DNA from: Bacillota bacterium | GTDB lineage: Bacteria > Bacillota > Sulfobacillia > RBS10-35 > JAJYVN01 | DNA length: 5,333 nucleotides | Assembly (NCBI GenBank): GCA_021791995.1 | Contig: JAJYVN010000212.1 | Location: 1-5,333, forward strand | Direction of reading: 5' to 3' | Shown here: positions 1-5,133 of the stretch, piece after piece | How positions within the stretch are numbered: position 1 is the first letter of the stretch | How the letters are laid out: each line of letters begins with the position of its first letter | Position numbers and translations under genes: made by a program | Notes under the pieces: model-generated | Told to the model about the DNA's origin: nothing | Seen by the model: only the letters and a program-made list of their open reading frames with translations | Databases searched by the model: none

Positions 1-502
1 TGTGCAGCACCGCCCCGTGGGCCACCGGCTTCAGGTCCAATTCCGCCCCCGGCTCCTGGTGCAGCAGTTCGCTCACCACCACCTCGACCAGGTCCACGGC
101 GACCGCCGCCAACGGCCGCACCCAGCCCCAGAGCACCGTGTAGTCCACGCCGAAGAGGGAGGCCACCGGCCGGTAGCCCCCCGGACCGCCGACGTAGTAC
201 AAGGCGGCGGCCTCCTGCCACGGCCAGGGATACGGTGAGTACCGCCGCAGCCATTCCGGCGACAACGTCTCCGTCTTACCGCACTTGGGGCAGAACAGCC
301 GCAACACCCGGATCTGTTCCCCCCGGCCCCCGCAGACCACAAAGCGCGACTGCCAGCCGTGCCGGTGGCGGAACTGGCAGTCACACCCCTCAGCGGGACA
401 GGGACGATGTGCGCTGATGTCTCCCTCCCGCGACCAGTTCTCGTACACCGCCACCAACCGCTTGATCAGGGCCACGATGTCGTTTATCGTGAGGCATGCC
501 AA
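1..502 (-). CDS. DUF6431-like zinc-ribbon/HTH protein, transposon-associated, 3' end outside window
   Basis: An open frame runs to base 1 without a stop, so the C-terminal part lies outside the window. Numbered from a TTG at 502-500, the visible 167 residues show a putative zinc site: Cys35, Cys40 and Cys42, an HGW at 48-50, then the knuckle CPKCGK at 71-76, followed by a Leu/Pro/Tyr-rich stretch (LSPEWLRRYSPYP, 80-92). Residues 109-131 read as a helix-turn-helix (GYRPVASLFGVDYTVLWGW), typical of DNA-binding transposase subunits. The order Cys pair, HG, LRLxCPxCGKT, LxPxxLxxY matches my memory of DUF6431 proteins of Bacillota, often found beside DDE transposases; that link is recalled and was not searched. 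The start is uncertain. TTG-502 has a weak AAGGCGG 10 nt upstream, and an in-frame ATG at 583 would add 27 residues unlike the rest. If a partner transposase exists it should lie at lower coordinates, outside the window. Confidence 0.55.
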   Translation of the reverse strand, partial: MACLTINDIVALIKRLVAVYENWSREGDISAHRPCPAEGCDCQFRHRHGWQSRFVVCGGRGEQIRVLRLFCPKCGKTETLSPEWLRRYSPYPWPWQEAAALYYVGGPGGYRPVASLFGVDYTVLWGWVRPLAAVAVDLVEVVVSELLHQEPGAELDLKPVAHGAVLH

Positions 503-529
503 GGGTGGGCGACCGCCTTTGTGTGAAGT

Positions 530-573
530 CCCCCTGACAGGCAGCCAAACCACGGCAGGGGGGCTTTGCCTGT
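530..573 (-). repeat. two alternative inverted-repeat stems upstream of the DUF6431-like gene
   Basis: Read on the - strand, ACAGGCA (573-567) is complementary to TGCCTGT (543-537), and CCCCCTG (562-556) is complementary to CAGGGGG (536-530). Both stems are perfect 7-mers. They interleave, and the connecting loops look too short for both to form at once, so they are probably alternatives. A minor GCC/GGC pairing (556-554 with 546-544) lies inside the first stem. The site sits just upstream of the proposed TTG start, or inside the gene if ATG-583 is used. It could be an attenuator-like leader or a mobile-element end; nothing in the sequence decides this. Confidence 0.4.
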
Positions 574-591
574 TTCCGGACATAACCAAAA

Positions 592-625
592 CCGCCGGAT
601 GGCGCCCTCCTTCGCCACCCGGCGG
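592..625 (-). terminator. 13-bp hairpin with an SD-like loop; possible weak terminator of the HD-GYP gene
   Basis: The arms 592-604 and 613-625 pair over 13 positions with a single A/C mismatch, and the loop is 8 nt. On the - strand the stem is followed by TGGTTTTGG, a poor T-tract, so it could be a weak intrinsic terminator about 130 nt past the HD-GYP stop. The loop read on the - strand is AAGGAGGG, a consensus ribosome-binding sequence, and an ATG lies 22 nt further on at 583. A role in controlling translation of the downstream reading frame is therefore an alternative. The + strand side has no T-tract. Confidence 0.45.
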
Positions 626-753
626 CAACTTCCCCAGCGCGTCAGCTACTTCGGGACAGAAACCTCCTTCTCACGCCATTTACCGCGGGACGCTACACCC
701 GTGACATCCAAGCCGAGCCCTACACTTGGCTTTGCCGGCGTCGGGAGCGAGGG

Positions 754-1863
754 CTACAGACTTCGGCCCGATTGTTGTAGCCATTTCGGCCATTGACCAA
801 GCACCTGAACCACTGCGTTCTTTCCGGTTGCGGGTACATGGATCGGGGTATGATAGACTTCGCCAGCCCGACCCAGCAGCCGGACCACAGGTTCTCCGGG
901 TGTCGTTCCCTGATTTACTACTACGCCAATTGTGCTGTCTGCGAGCAGTACAGGTGTACCCACTGGATAGATGGCGACGCGTTGCAGGAATACGCGTACG
1001 ACTTCGGTGTCGAAAAGCATCCCAGCACCTGAACGTACTACTGCCAGCGCCTCGTGTGGCGGACGGCATGCTGCATACGGCCGCTCGGCGGTCATGGCGT
1101 CGTAGACGTCTCCCACCGCGACAATCCGGGCCAGCGGTAGAATCTTATTGCCGCGCAATCCGCGCGGATAGCCGCTACCGTCCATTCGCTCATGATGCTG
1201 GAACGCGATGTGGGCCACGAACAGATGTAGTTCTCGATGCTGGCGAAGCATTTCGAATCCGTCGATCGGATGCTGGCGGATGCGTACCCAGTCGTCCGGA
1301 GATAGGGGACCTCCTTTGGCGCACAGATCAGCGCAAAGTATTTTGCCTACGTCGTGGAGCAGTGCGCCTGCACCTAGAGCACGCAAATCTTCCCCGACAA
1401 TGCCAATGGCGTGGCCAATGAGCAATGAATATACACAAACGTTGACCGAGTGCACGAATGTATAGTCACTAACACTGCGCAGGGTAGCGAACTCCAGAGC
1501 GGCATTCCCCGCCTTCTGGAGATCGGCTAAAATCGCGTCTACCGCTTCCTGGACTGCCTTCAAAGGTAGGGTCTCTCCCCGCTCTATGTGCCGGAAGCAA
1601 TGGCGTGCGGTTTGGACGGCCAAGGCTCTGGTGCGTTCGGTCAAGACGTCCTTCGGCTCTGCGTCATCCGCAATGCCGTCCAGAATGTAGACATGGGCGT
1701 ATCCGCGACGGGCCAACGCATCAGAGAGCCCGGGAGTGATTGTTGTGCCGACGGCGAGAAGCACACGGCCCCGCTCGTCGTTGACGGCTTTTCCCAGCCT
1801 GAAGCCGACCGCACTGGGTACCTGGACGCTCCTCAAGCCGCCACCGCCGTTCCCGCCCTGCAA
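754..1863 (-). CDS. HD-GYP domain cyclic di-GMP phosphodiesterase
   Basis: This 369-residue soluble protein has no evident signal peptide or membrane segment. Residues 17-65 resemble the small N-terminal domain often found before HD-GYP domains (VGFRLGKAV, GRVLLAVGTTIT). The HD-GYP core spans about 125-295. It keeps the metal-binding and signature residues: His138, His170-Asp171 with Lys174 (HDVGK), His198, His223-His224, the GYP motif at 231-233 within HHERMDGSGYPRG, and Asp252. Residues 296-369 form a beta-rich tail (YPVGTPVLL, TIGVVV) common in this family. The expected reaction is hydrolysis of c-di-GMP to pGpG or GMP in the cytoplasm. With every metal ligand present the enzyme is probably active. 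There is no receiver or PAS domain, so any input goes through the N-terminal domain or a partner. The start is TTG at 1863-1861: an in-frame TAA lies at 1887-1885, and GGAG is found 12 nt upstream of the TTG. A second TTG at 1836 remains possible. The gene follows yajQ by 136 bp on the same strand. Confidence 0.93.
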   Translation of the reverse strand: MQGGNGGGGLRSVQVPSAVGFRLGKAVNDERGRVLLAVGTTITPGLSDALARRGYAHVYILDGIADDAEPKDVLTERTRALAVQTARHCFRHIERGETLPLKAVQEAVDAILADLQKAGNAALEFATLRSVSDYTFVHSVNVCVYSLLIGHAIGIVGEDLRALGAGALLHDVGKILCADLCAKGGPLSPDDWVRIRQHPIDGFEMLRQHRELHLFVAHIAFQHHERMDGSGYPRGLRGNKILPLARIVAVGDVYDAMTAERPYAACRPPHEALAVVRSGAGMLFDTEVVRVFLQRVAIYPVGTPVLLADSTIGVVVNQGTTPGEPVVRLLGRAGEVYHTPIHVPATGKNAVVQVLGQWPKWLQQSGRSL

Positions 1864-1999
1864 CCCAATCCAGTACTCCGATTATCGGGCGCTGGGCGGG
1901 ATACGATGAGGGTAGGGCTGCCGGCGCAGTGCGCGCCCAAGACTCGCTAATATGATGCCATGATCGAGTCCAGTATGCTCCGTGCCTGCCTGGCCAACG

Positions 2000-2497
2000 T
2001 CAGCGGTAATTGACGAACTGAAGATCGATGCCAAAGTCGTGTTGCTTGAGCATGGTAATCGCTGCCTGCAAGTCGTCCTTCTTGGCACCCACTACGCGCA
2101 GTTGATTGTCCTGTATTTGACTGGTAACTTTGAGGTTGCTTTCGCGCAATAGCCGGGACATCTCACGTGCCGTTTCGCTAGGAATACCTTGGCGCAGCAT
2201 GATGATCTGCCGGAGCGTGTCGCCCCCTGCGGGCTGAGGCTTGCCCACCTCCAGCGCCCGCAGACTGACTCCCCGCTTTGCCAGCCGCTGTTGCAGCAAC
2301 TCCAGAAGATTATGCAGTTGCTGGTCAGCTTCCGCTGTGAGTGTGATGGTGCCGGATTTCAAATCTAGATCCAGTCTGGTCTTTGTGCCGCGAAAGTCAT
2401 ACCGAACAGCCACCTCTTTGTGTGCTTGGTTCACCGCGTTTTGCACTTCGAACATGTCCACGCGATTCACTACGTCGAACGAATATTCCGAGGCCAT
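2000..2497 (-). CDS. yajQ: YajQ family cyclic di-GMP/nucleotide-binding protein
   Basis: The 165-residue protein has the usual YajQ length and is collinear with the family over its full length. Visible landmarks are SFDVVNRVD (6-14), EVQNAVNQA (17-25), RYDFRG (32-37), the acidic/hydrophobic strand ITLTAEAD (51-58), LAKRGVSLRALE (72-83), KVTSQIQ (123-129), RVVGAKKDDLQ (134-144) and the C-terminal LQFVNYR (159-165). YajQ proteins have two ferredoxin-like folds. They bind nucleotides or tRNA in vitro, and a Xanthomonas homologue is reported to be a c-di-GMP effector; whether this protein binds c-di-GMP is inference. The ATG start is supported by a strong SD, AGGAGGG, 8 nt upstream. It lies 90 bp downstream of an oxidoreductase gene and 136 bp upstream of an HD-GYP phosphodiesterase gene, all on one strand. 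The pairing with a c-di-GMP-degrading enzyme makes a shared signalling role plausible. Confidence 0.95.
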   Translation of the reverse strand: MASEYSFDVVNRVDMFEVQNAVNQAHKEVAVRYDFRGTKTRLDLDLKSGTITLTAEADQQLHNLLELLQQRLAKRGVSLRALEVGKPQPAGGDTLRQIIMLRQGIPSETAREMSRLLRESNLKVTSQIQDNQLRVVGAKKDDLQAAITMLKQHDFGIDLQFVNYR

Positions 2498-2505
2498 GAT
2501 ACAGT

Positions 2506-2512
2506 CCCTCCT
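2506..2512 (-). promoter_or_regulatory. ribosome-binding site of yajQ
   Basis: On the - strand the sequence is AGGAGGG, with 8 nt before the ATG at 2497. It fixes that start. A short CTGG-TCCG-CCAG hairpin (2522-2511) overlaps its first two bases; at 4 bp it is unlikely to block translation alone. Confidence 0.85.
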
Positions 2513-2560
2513 GGCGGACCAGTGAATCCGTGCACTGCGTAGCGCACATCACCGATCGGG

Positions 2561-2579
2561 ACCGGGCGCGGTACCCGGT
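2561..2579. repeat. short inverted repeat in the oxidoreductase-yajQ gap
   Basis: ACCGGG (2561-2566) and CCCGGT (2574-2579) form a perfect 6-bp stem with a 7-nt loop. Neither strand has a T-tract after it, so it is not a good intrinsic terminator. The two flanking genes could still be on one transcript. Confidence 0.35.
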
Positions 2580-2587
2580 GAGGTTCG

Positions 2588-3616
2588 TCATTTCACGGAG
2601 ACCCAGGCACTCCCATGCTGATGTGAACGGTAGCATCCACTAATGTAACGCATGACTTCCAGGCCTGCATCCGCGGACAGAGACACATCCCCTCCTCGCA
2701 CGGCTTGGAGAAAGATCGAACACGGTTCCGTCGAAGTTGCTGGGGTCGGGTACGAGACTGCAGGATCGCCGGGCCGCCGAGAGGATAGCACCAAGGGGGC
2801 CGCTGGGGCATTGGGAGCCGGATCCGGCGCCAGCAGCAATTGGATGCGGAGCGATCCAGTCGTCCCATGTACCGTGAGCGAGCTTTCCCGGGCAGCGACC
2901 AATGACCATGATAAGCTCATGTGCGCGATCGAGCCATCATTATATTCGATCTCCACGAACCCGTCGGATTCCACCGCCATACCGGGCGGTTGCCGCAGCG
3001 TAGCCCGGATACGCGATGCCGGTGCGGGCATGATTTGCGCGGCCAGATCGAAGATGTGCGGCCCTAAATCGAGGATGGCTCCACCTCCGGAAGATGCCTG
3101 CCAAAACCACTCGCGCCGAATATCCGTCCGGTCAGGCCCGCCGTGGGCCATGACCCCGCGCAGTATTTGGGGCTCGCCGATCGCACCCTGCCGCACGAGT
3201 GCGATTGCTGTGGCGGACGCCCCCAACAGACGCATGTTGAGGAACGGCATCAAGACCACGCCGGCCGCCTTGGCCGCCTCCACCATTGCCATGGCCACCG
3301 GAAGATCTGTTGCCAGAGGTTTTTCACATAGGACATGTTTGCCAGCCGCGGCCATGGCAATGGCAATTTCACCATGCTGGGGATGGGGAGTGCACACGTC
3401 CACGGCTTCGACCGACGCATCCGTGAGCAACTCCCGCCAGTCCGCCAGCGCCCTCAGCGCCCCATATTGCGCTGCGGCCTCCTGCCGCCGGGTAGGGTCA
3501 CGGGAGACGACTGCGACGAGACGGGCTCCGGGAAGATCGCGCCACACCGGTAGGTGACGGCGATGGGCGGTGCTGCCGCACCCAATGACAGCTATGCCCA
3601 CTGGTCTATCGTTCAT
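2588..3616 (-). CDS. Gfo/Idh/MocA family NAD(P)-dependent oxidoreductase
   Basis: The 342-residue protein has the typical two-domain build and length. The N-terminal Rossmann fold (about 5-125) carries the dinucleotide-binding motif IGCGSTAHRRHLP, with Gly12 and Gly14, ends its second strand in VVSRD (36-40), and has the catalytic-region motif CEKP at 97-100 with Lys99. The C-terminal alpha/beta domain (about 130-342) holds DLGPHIFDL at 183-191, matching the family DxGxHxxD pattern with His187 as the likely catalytic or substrate-binding residue, and ends with ADAGLEVMRYISGCYRS. Members oxidise or reduce sugars, inositols and related cyclic polyols with NAD(P); the substrate cannot be read from the sequence. 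The ATG start has AAGGGGG 7 nt upstream. It lies 119 bp downstream of a second gene of the same superfamily, with a strong inverted repeat in the gap, and 90 bp upstream of yajQ. The residues around 265-300 are Pro/Ala-rich and probably a variable loop. Confidence 0.93.
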   Translation of the reverse strand: MNDRPVGIAVIGCGSTAHRRHLPVWRDLPGARLVAVVSRDPTRRQEAAAQYGALRALADWRELLTDASVEAVDVCTPHPQHGEIAIAMAAAGKHVLCEKPLATDLPVAMAMVEAAKAAGVVLMPFLNMRLLGASATAIALVRQGAIGEPQILRGVMAHGGPDRTDIRREWFWQASSGGGAILDLGPHIFDLAAQIMPAPASRIRATLRQPPGMAVESDGFVEIEYNDGSIAHMSLSWSLVAARESSLTVHGTTGSLRIQLLLAPDPAPNAPAAPLVLSSRRPGDPAVSYPTPATSTEPCSIFLQAVRGGDVSLSADAGLEVMRYISGCYRSHQHGSAWVSVK

Positions 3617-3623
3617 AGAGATG

Positions 3624-3630
3624 CCCCCTT
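3624..3630 (-). promoter_or_regulatory. ribosome-binding site of the 3616-2588 oxidoreductase gene
   Basis: AAGGGGG on the - strand with 7 nt before the ATG at 3616. It supports that start codon. Confidence 0.75.
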
Positions 3631-3662
3631 ATGTGCTTCGAAAACCGAATCCCTGACCGGGG

Positions 3663-3677
3663 ATACCAAAATGGTAT
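3663..3677. promoter_or_regulatory. operator-like palindrome ATACCA-AAA-TGGTAT
   Basis: This is a perfect 6-bp inverted repeat around a 3-bp AAA spacer, 47 bp upstream of the oxidoreductase start at 3616. Half-sites of TGGTAT/ATACCA type occur in operators of some GntR-family regulators of sugar-acid genes, usually in the opposite arrangement, so this is only a loose resemblance. It overlaps the left arm of the larger inverted repeat by 3 bp, so protein binding and hairpin formation could interfere. No regulator gene is visible in the window. Confidence 0.35.
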
Positions 3678-3708
3678 GGATGGTGGTTAGAGGTGGCCAC
3701 CATCCATA
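3675..3708 (-). terminator. perfect 12-bp inverted repeat between the two oxidoreductase genes; possible terminator
   Basis: The arms 3675-3686 and 3697-3708 are perfectly complementary over 12 bp around a 10-nt loop, and G-T pairs could extend the stem. On the - strand it starts 27 nt after the stop of the upstream gene and is followed by CCATTTTGG, a weak T-tract. It could act as an intrinsic terminator, an mRNA-stabilising stem that sets different levels for the two genes, or a protein-binding site. The right arm also joins the loop end in a perfect 10-bp palindrome, GGTGGCCACC (3692-3701), so two pairings compete. Confidence 0.5.
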
Positions 3709-3735
3709 TTGTGTATGGGCGGGACCTATACTGCT

Positions 3736-4710
3736 CTAACCGAGTTGCGCGATTCGGCCGGTGTCGATCGACCGCTGGCCGGCGAGCGGCAACTCAAGGC
3801 TCTTGACGGCGTCTGCATATGGGGAGCGGATCCTTTGCCGGTCCCCGCCCCGCACTGCGTCAATGAAGGTCTTGACACAGTCCAGATCGTTGTCATTACG
3901 GTGCCGGACCTCGCGAATCTCTCGGTGGCCGCTCAGGCGAACGTTGTTGCGAAGGCCGTATTCGATCTTTAGGTTTTGGCAGTAAACGTCCAAGCCAGCT
4001 TTCCCCGGTCCTCCCCGTAGAAAGCAGGCGGAAAAGATTGTACACAGCACACCAGACTTGAATTGAATCGTCATCGCTGAGGAATCATCCACGTCGTAGT
4101 TCGGTACATCTAACATCAACCCCTTCCGTGCCGCTGCGAACACGGATTCCGCCTCTCCGAACAGATAGCGGGCGGTGTCGAAAATATGGATTGTTTGTTC
4201 GACGGCCTGGCCACCGGACTGTGCGCGAACCCGCCACCACGGCACCCCAGGCATACCGCCGAGCCAATACCCCATGGCGAGGCCGGGCTTTTGATCACTC
4301 AGGGCAGTCTTAGCTTCCTCGACGACATCGAGATAGCGGTCCTGAAACCCGACCGCTGTGACAACACCGGCTTTCTCTACGGCCGCGAGGACCGCGTGCG
4401 CCTTTTCCATCGTAGTCGTCGGCGGTTTCTGGACGAAGATGTGAATTCCCCGCTCGGCCGCCGCCGTCTCCTGGTCCGAGTGGGCGAAGGGCGGAATGCC
4501 GATGAAGACCGCCACGGGCCTCACTGTGTCATACATCTCCACATGATTGTCGAACGCGGGACACCCGCCAACTCGACTGCTCATTTCCCGGGCCCGCTCC
4601 AGCGCAACATCTGAAACCCCAACAACCTCGATGTCTTCGATCTTCTTCAATTGCTCATAATGGTATCTTCCGATGCCGCCGGCTCCCACCAATGCGACGC
4701 GCGTCTTCAA
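3736..4710 (-). CDS. Gfo/Idh/MocA family oxidoreductase with QKP in place of EKP
   Basis: The 324-residue protein starts directly with the Rossmann strand: VALVGAGGIGRYH at 5-17 is the dinucleotide-binding loop, followed by VVGVSD (29-34) at the second strand. The usual EKP motif is QKP at 94-96, keeping Lys95. The C-terminal domain has the segment GGMPGVPWWR (151-160) and GGQAVEQTIHIFDTARYLFGE (166-186), with His175 and Asp178 at the catalytic-motif positions. A typical closing helix (DCVKTFIDAVRGGD, 277-290) follows. The enzyme should use NAD(P) on a sugar or polyol; the substrate is unknown. The start is TTG at 4710-4708: a TAG lies in frame two codons upstream, and AGGGAG sits 10 nt before the TTG. 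It is only distantly related to its neighbour at 3616-2588, so the two are not a recent tandem duplication. It may be the first gene of a run of - strand genes. Confidence 0.92.
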   Translation of the reverse strand: MKTRVALVGAGGIGRYHYEQLKKIEDIEVVGVSDVALERAREMSSRVGGCPAFDNHVEMYDTVRPVAVFIGIPPFAHSDQETAAAERGIHIFVQKPPTTTMEKAHAVLAAVEKAGVVTAVGFQDRYLDVVEEAKTALSDQKPGLAMGYWLGGMPGVPWWRVRAQSGGQAVEQTIHIFDTARYLFGEAESVFAAARKGLMLDVPNYDVDDSSAMTIQFKSGVLCTIFSACFLRGGPGKAGLDVYCQNLKIEYGLRNNVRLSGHREIREVRHRNDNDLDCVKTFIDAVRGGDRQRIRSPYADAVKSLELPLAGQRSIDTGRIAQLG

Positions 4711-4720
4711 CCCCTACCAA

Positions 4721-4726
4721 CTCCCT
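4721..4726 (-). promoter_or_regulatory. ribosome-binding site deciding the TTG start at 4710
   Basis: AGGGAG on the - strand lies 10 nt before TTG-4710. The in-frame TAG at 4716-4714 rules out a longer protein, and the nucleotide-binding strand begins at residue 5, which argues against a shorter one. Confidence 0.6.
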
Positions 4727-4773
4727 GTCAGTGCTCCAGCCGTCGGACTGCCGAATCACGAACGAACCCATAA

Positions 4774-4953
4774 CTTCGAGGCCTTCTGGCCGCTTCCTGG
4801 CGAGACCTGCCGCACTTCACCGCAGATCTCGTCGTCTTCAGGGGGTGTTATGCGGATGCCCGGGCGGACTTTGAGCGCCTGGTTGACGCAGCCGCTCCGA
4901 CGGGCGGAAAATCAGCAGCGGTGGCGTTTGCCGCGTCAAGGTGCTCCGAGTAG
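4774..4953 (+). pseudogene. coding-like frame without a start; possible gene remnant
   Basis: After a TAA at 4771-4773 this frame stays open for 59 codons to TAG at 4951-4953. Its composition looks protein-like: the ordered segment RDLPHFTADLVVF, then YADARADFERLVDAA, GGKSAAVAFAASRCSE. The middle has an amphipathic helix pattern faintly like one tetratricopeptide unit. There is no ATG or TTG, the only GTG is near the 3' end, and the only early candidate is a CTG at 4786 behind GAGG. It may be the decayed 3' end of a gene or just an open frame in GC-rich DNA. It shares the frame of the small ORF that begins 18 bp later, with two stops between them. Confidence 0.25.
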
Positions 4954-4957
4954 GGGG
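4952..4957 (+). promoter_or_regulatory. candidate ribosome-binding site for the small membrane ORF
   Basis: AGGGGG overlaps the TAG that ends the preceding frame. It is 8 nt before an in-frame CTG (4966) and 14 nt before the ATG (4972). The spacing suits the rare CTG start better than the ATG. Confidence 0.35.
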
Positions 4958-4971
4958 CATGATCCCTGGCG

Positions 4972-5133
4972 ATGATACTTACCGCTCTAGTGATGGCAGC
5001 TATCATTTCGATCGGCCTCCATGCCTTTTTAGGGTTGATTCGCCAGGAACGCGAGCGGCTGGCGATAGTGTCAGTGGATATTCCGTCGCCCCCTGATGAG
5101 AGACAGGTCAACGTTGATGACATGGCGCCATAG
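4972..5133 (+). CDS. small single-pass membrane protein, hypothetical
   Basis: This 53-codon ORF runs from ATG 4972 to TAG 5133. Residues 2-23 (from ILTALVMAA to GLHAFLGLI) form one continuous hydrophobic stretch of the right length for a membrane helix. It is followed at once by RQERER (24-29), then a polar tail with PSPPDER (38-44) and an acidic end. The cluster of positive residues after the helix predicts a cytoplasmic C-terminus by the positive-inside rule. An in-frame TGA (4960-4962) limits extension to two codons, with CTG at 4966 as the alternative start. An SD-like AGGGGG lies upstream. I recognise no family. The gene is on the strand opposite its confident neighbours and may be divergent from the oxidoreductase starting at 4710. 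The clear hydrophobic-then-basic pattern argues for a real protein, but the short length leaves chance possible. Confidence 0.4.
   Translation: MILTALVMAAIISIGLHAFLGLIRQERERLAIVSVDIPSPPDERQVNVDDMAP

Noticed and set aside
73..384. Open - strand frame of 103 codons at the left end
   Set aside because: It overlaps the DUF6431-like frame on the same strand in another phase and is rich in Gly, Ala, Ser and Arg; the frame with the zinc-site Cys pairs is clearly the better one.
726..1421. Open + strand frame of 231 codons
   Set aside because: It is antisense to the HD-GYP gene, whose catalytic motifs span the same bases. The encoded protein is Arg-rich with no recognisable domain.
1923..1937. GGCGC/GCGCC stem in the yajQ to HD-GYP gap as a terminator
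   Set aside because: It is only 5 bp with no T-tract on either strand.
1942..1975. CATATT as a -10 box for a separate HD-GYP promoter
   Set aside because: It matches 4 of 6 consensus bases, and no -35-like hexamer lies at 16-18 bp.
2652..3557. Open + strand frame of 301 codons
   Set aside because: It lies entirely antisense to the Gfo/Idh/MocA gene at 2588-3616, which has full family motifs. The frame encodes a Ser/Arg/Pro-rich, low-order sequence typical of a shadow in GC-rich DNA.
4673..4975. Open + strand frame of 100 codons spanning the start of the 4710 oxidoreductase gene
   Set aside because: It begins antisense inside that gene, and its product is a Pro/Arg/Thr-rich sequence with no order. 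The alternative frame in 4774-4953 reads better.
4848..5123. Open - strand frame of 91 codons
   Set aside because: It is Ser/Arg/Ala-rich, without domains, and opposite the more protein-like + strand frames. It also lacks an SD near its start.
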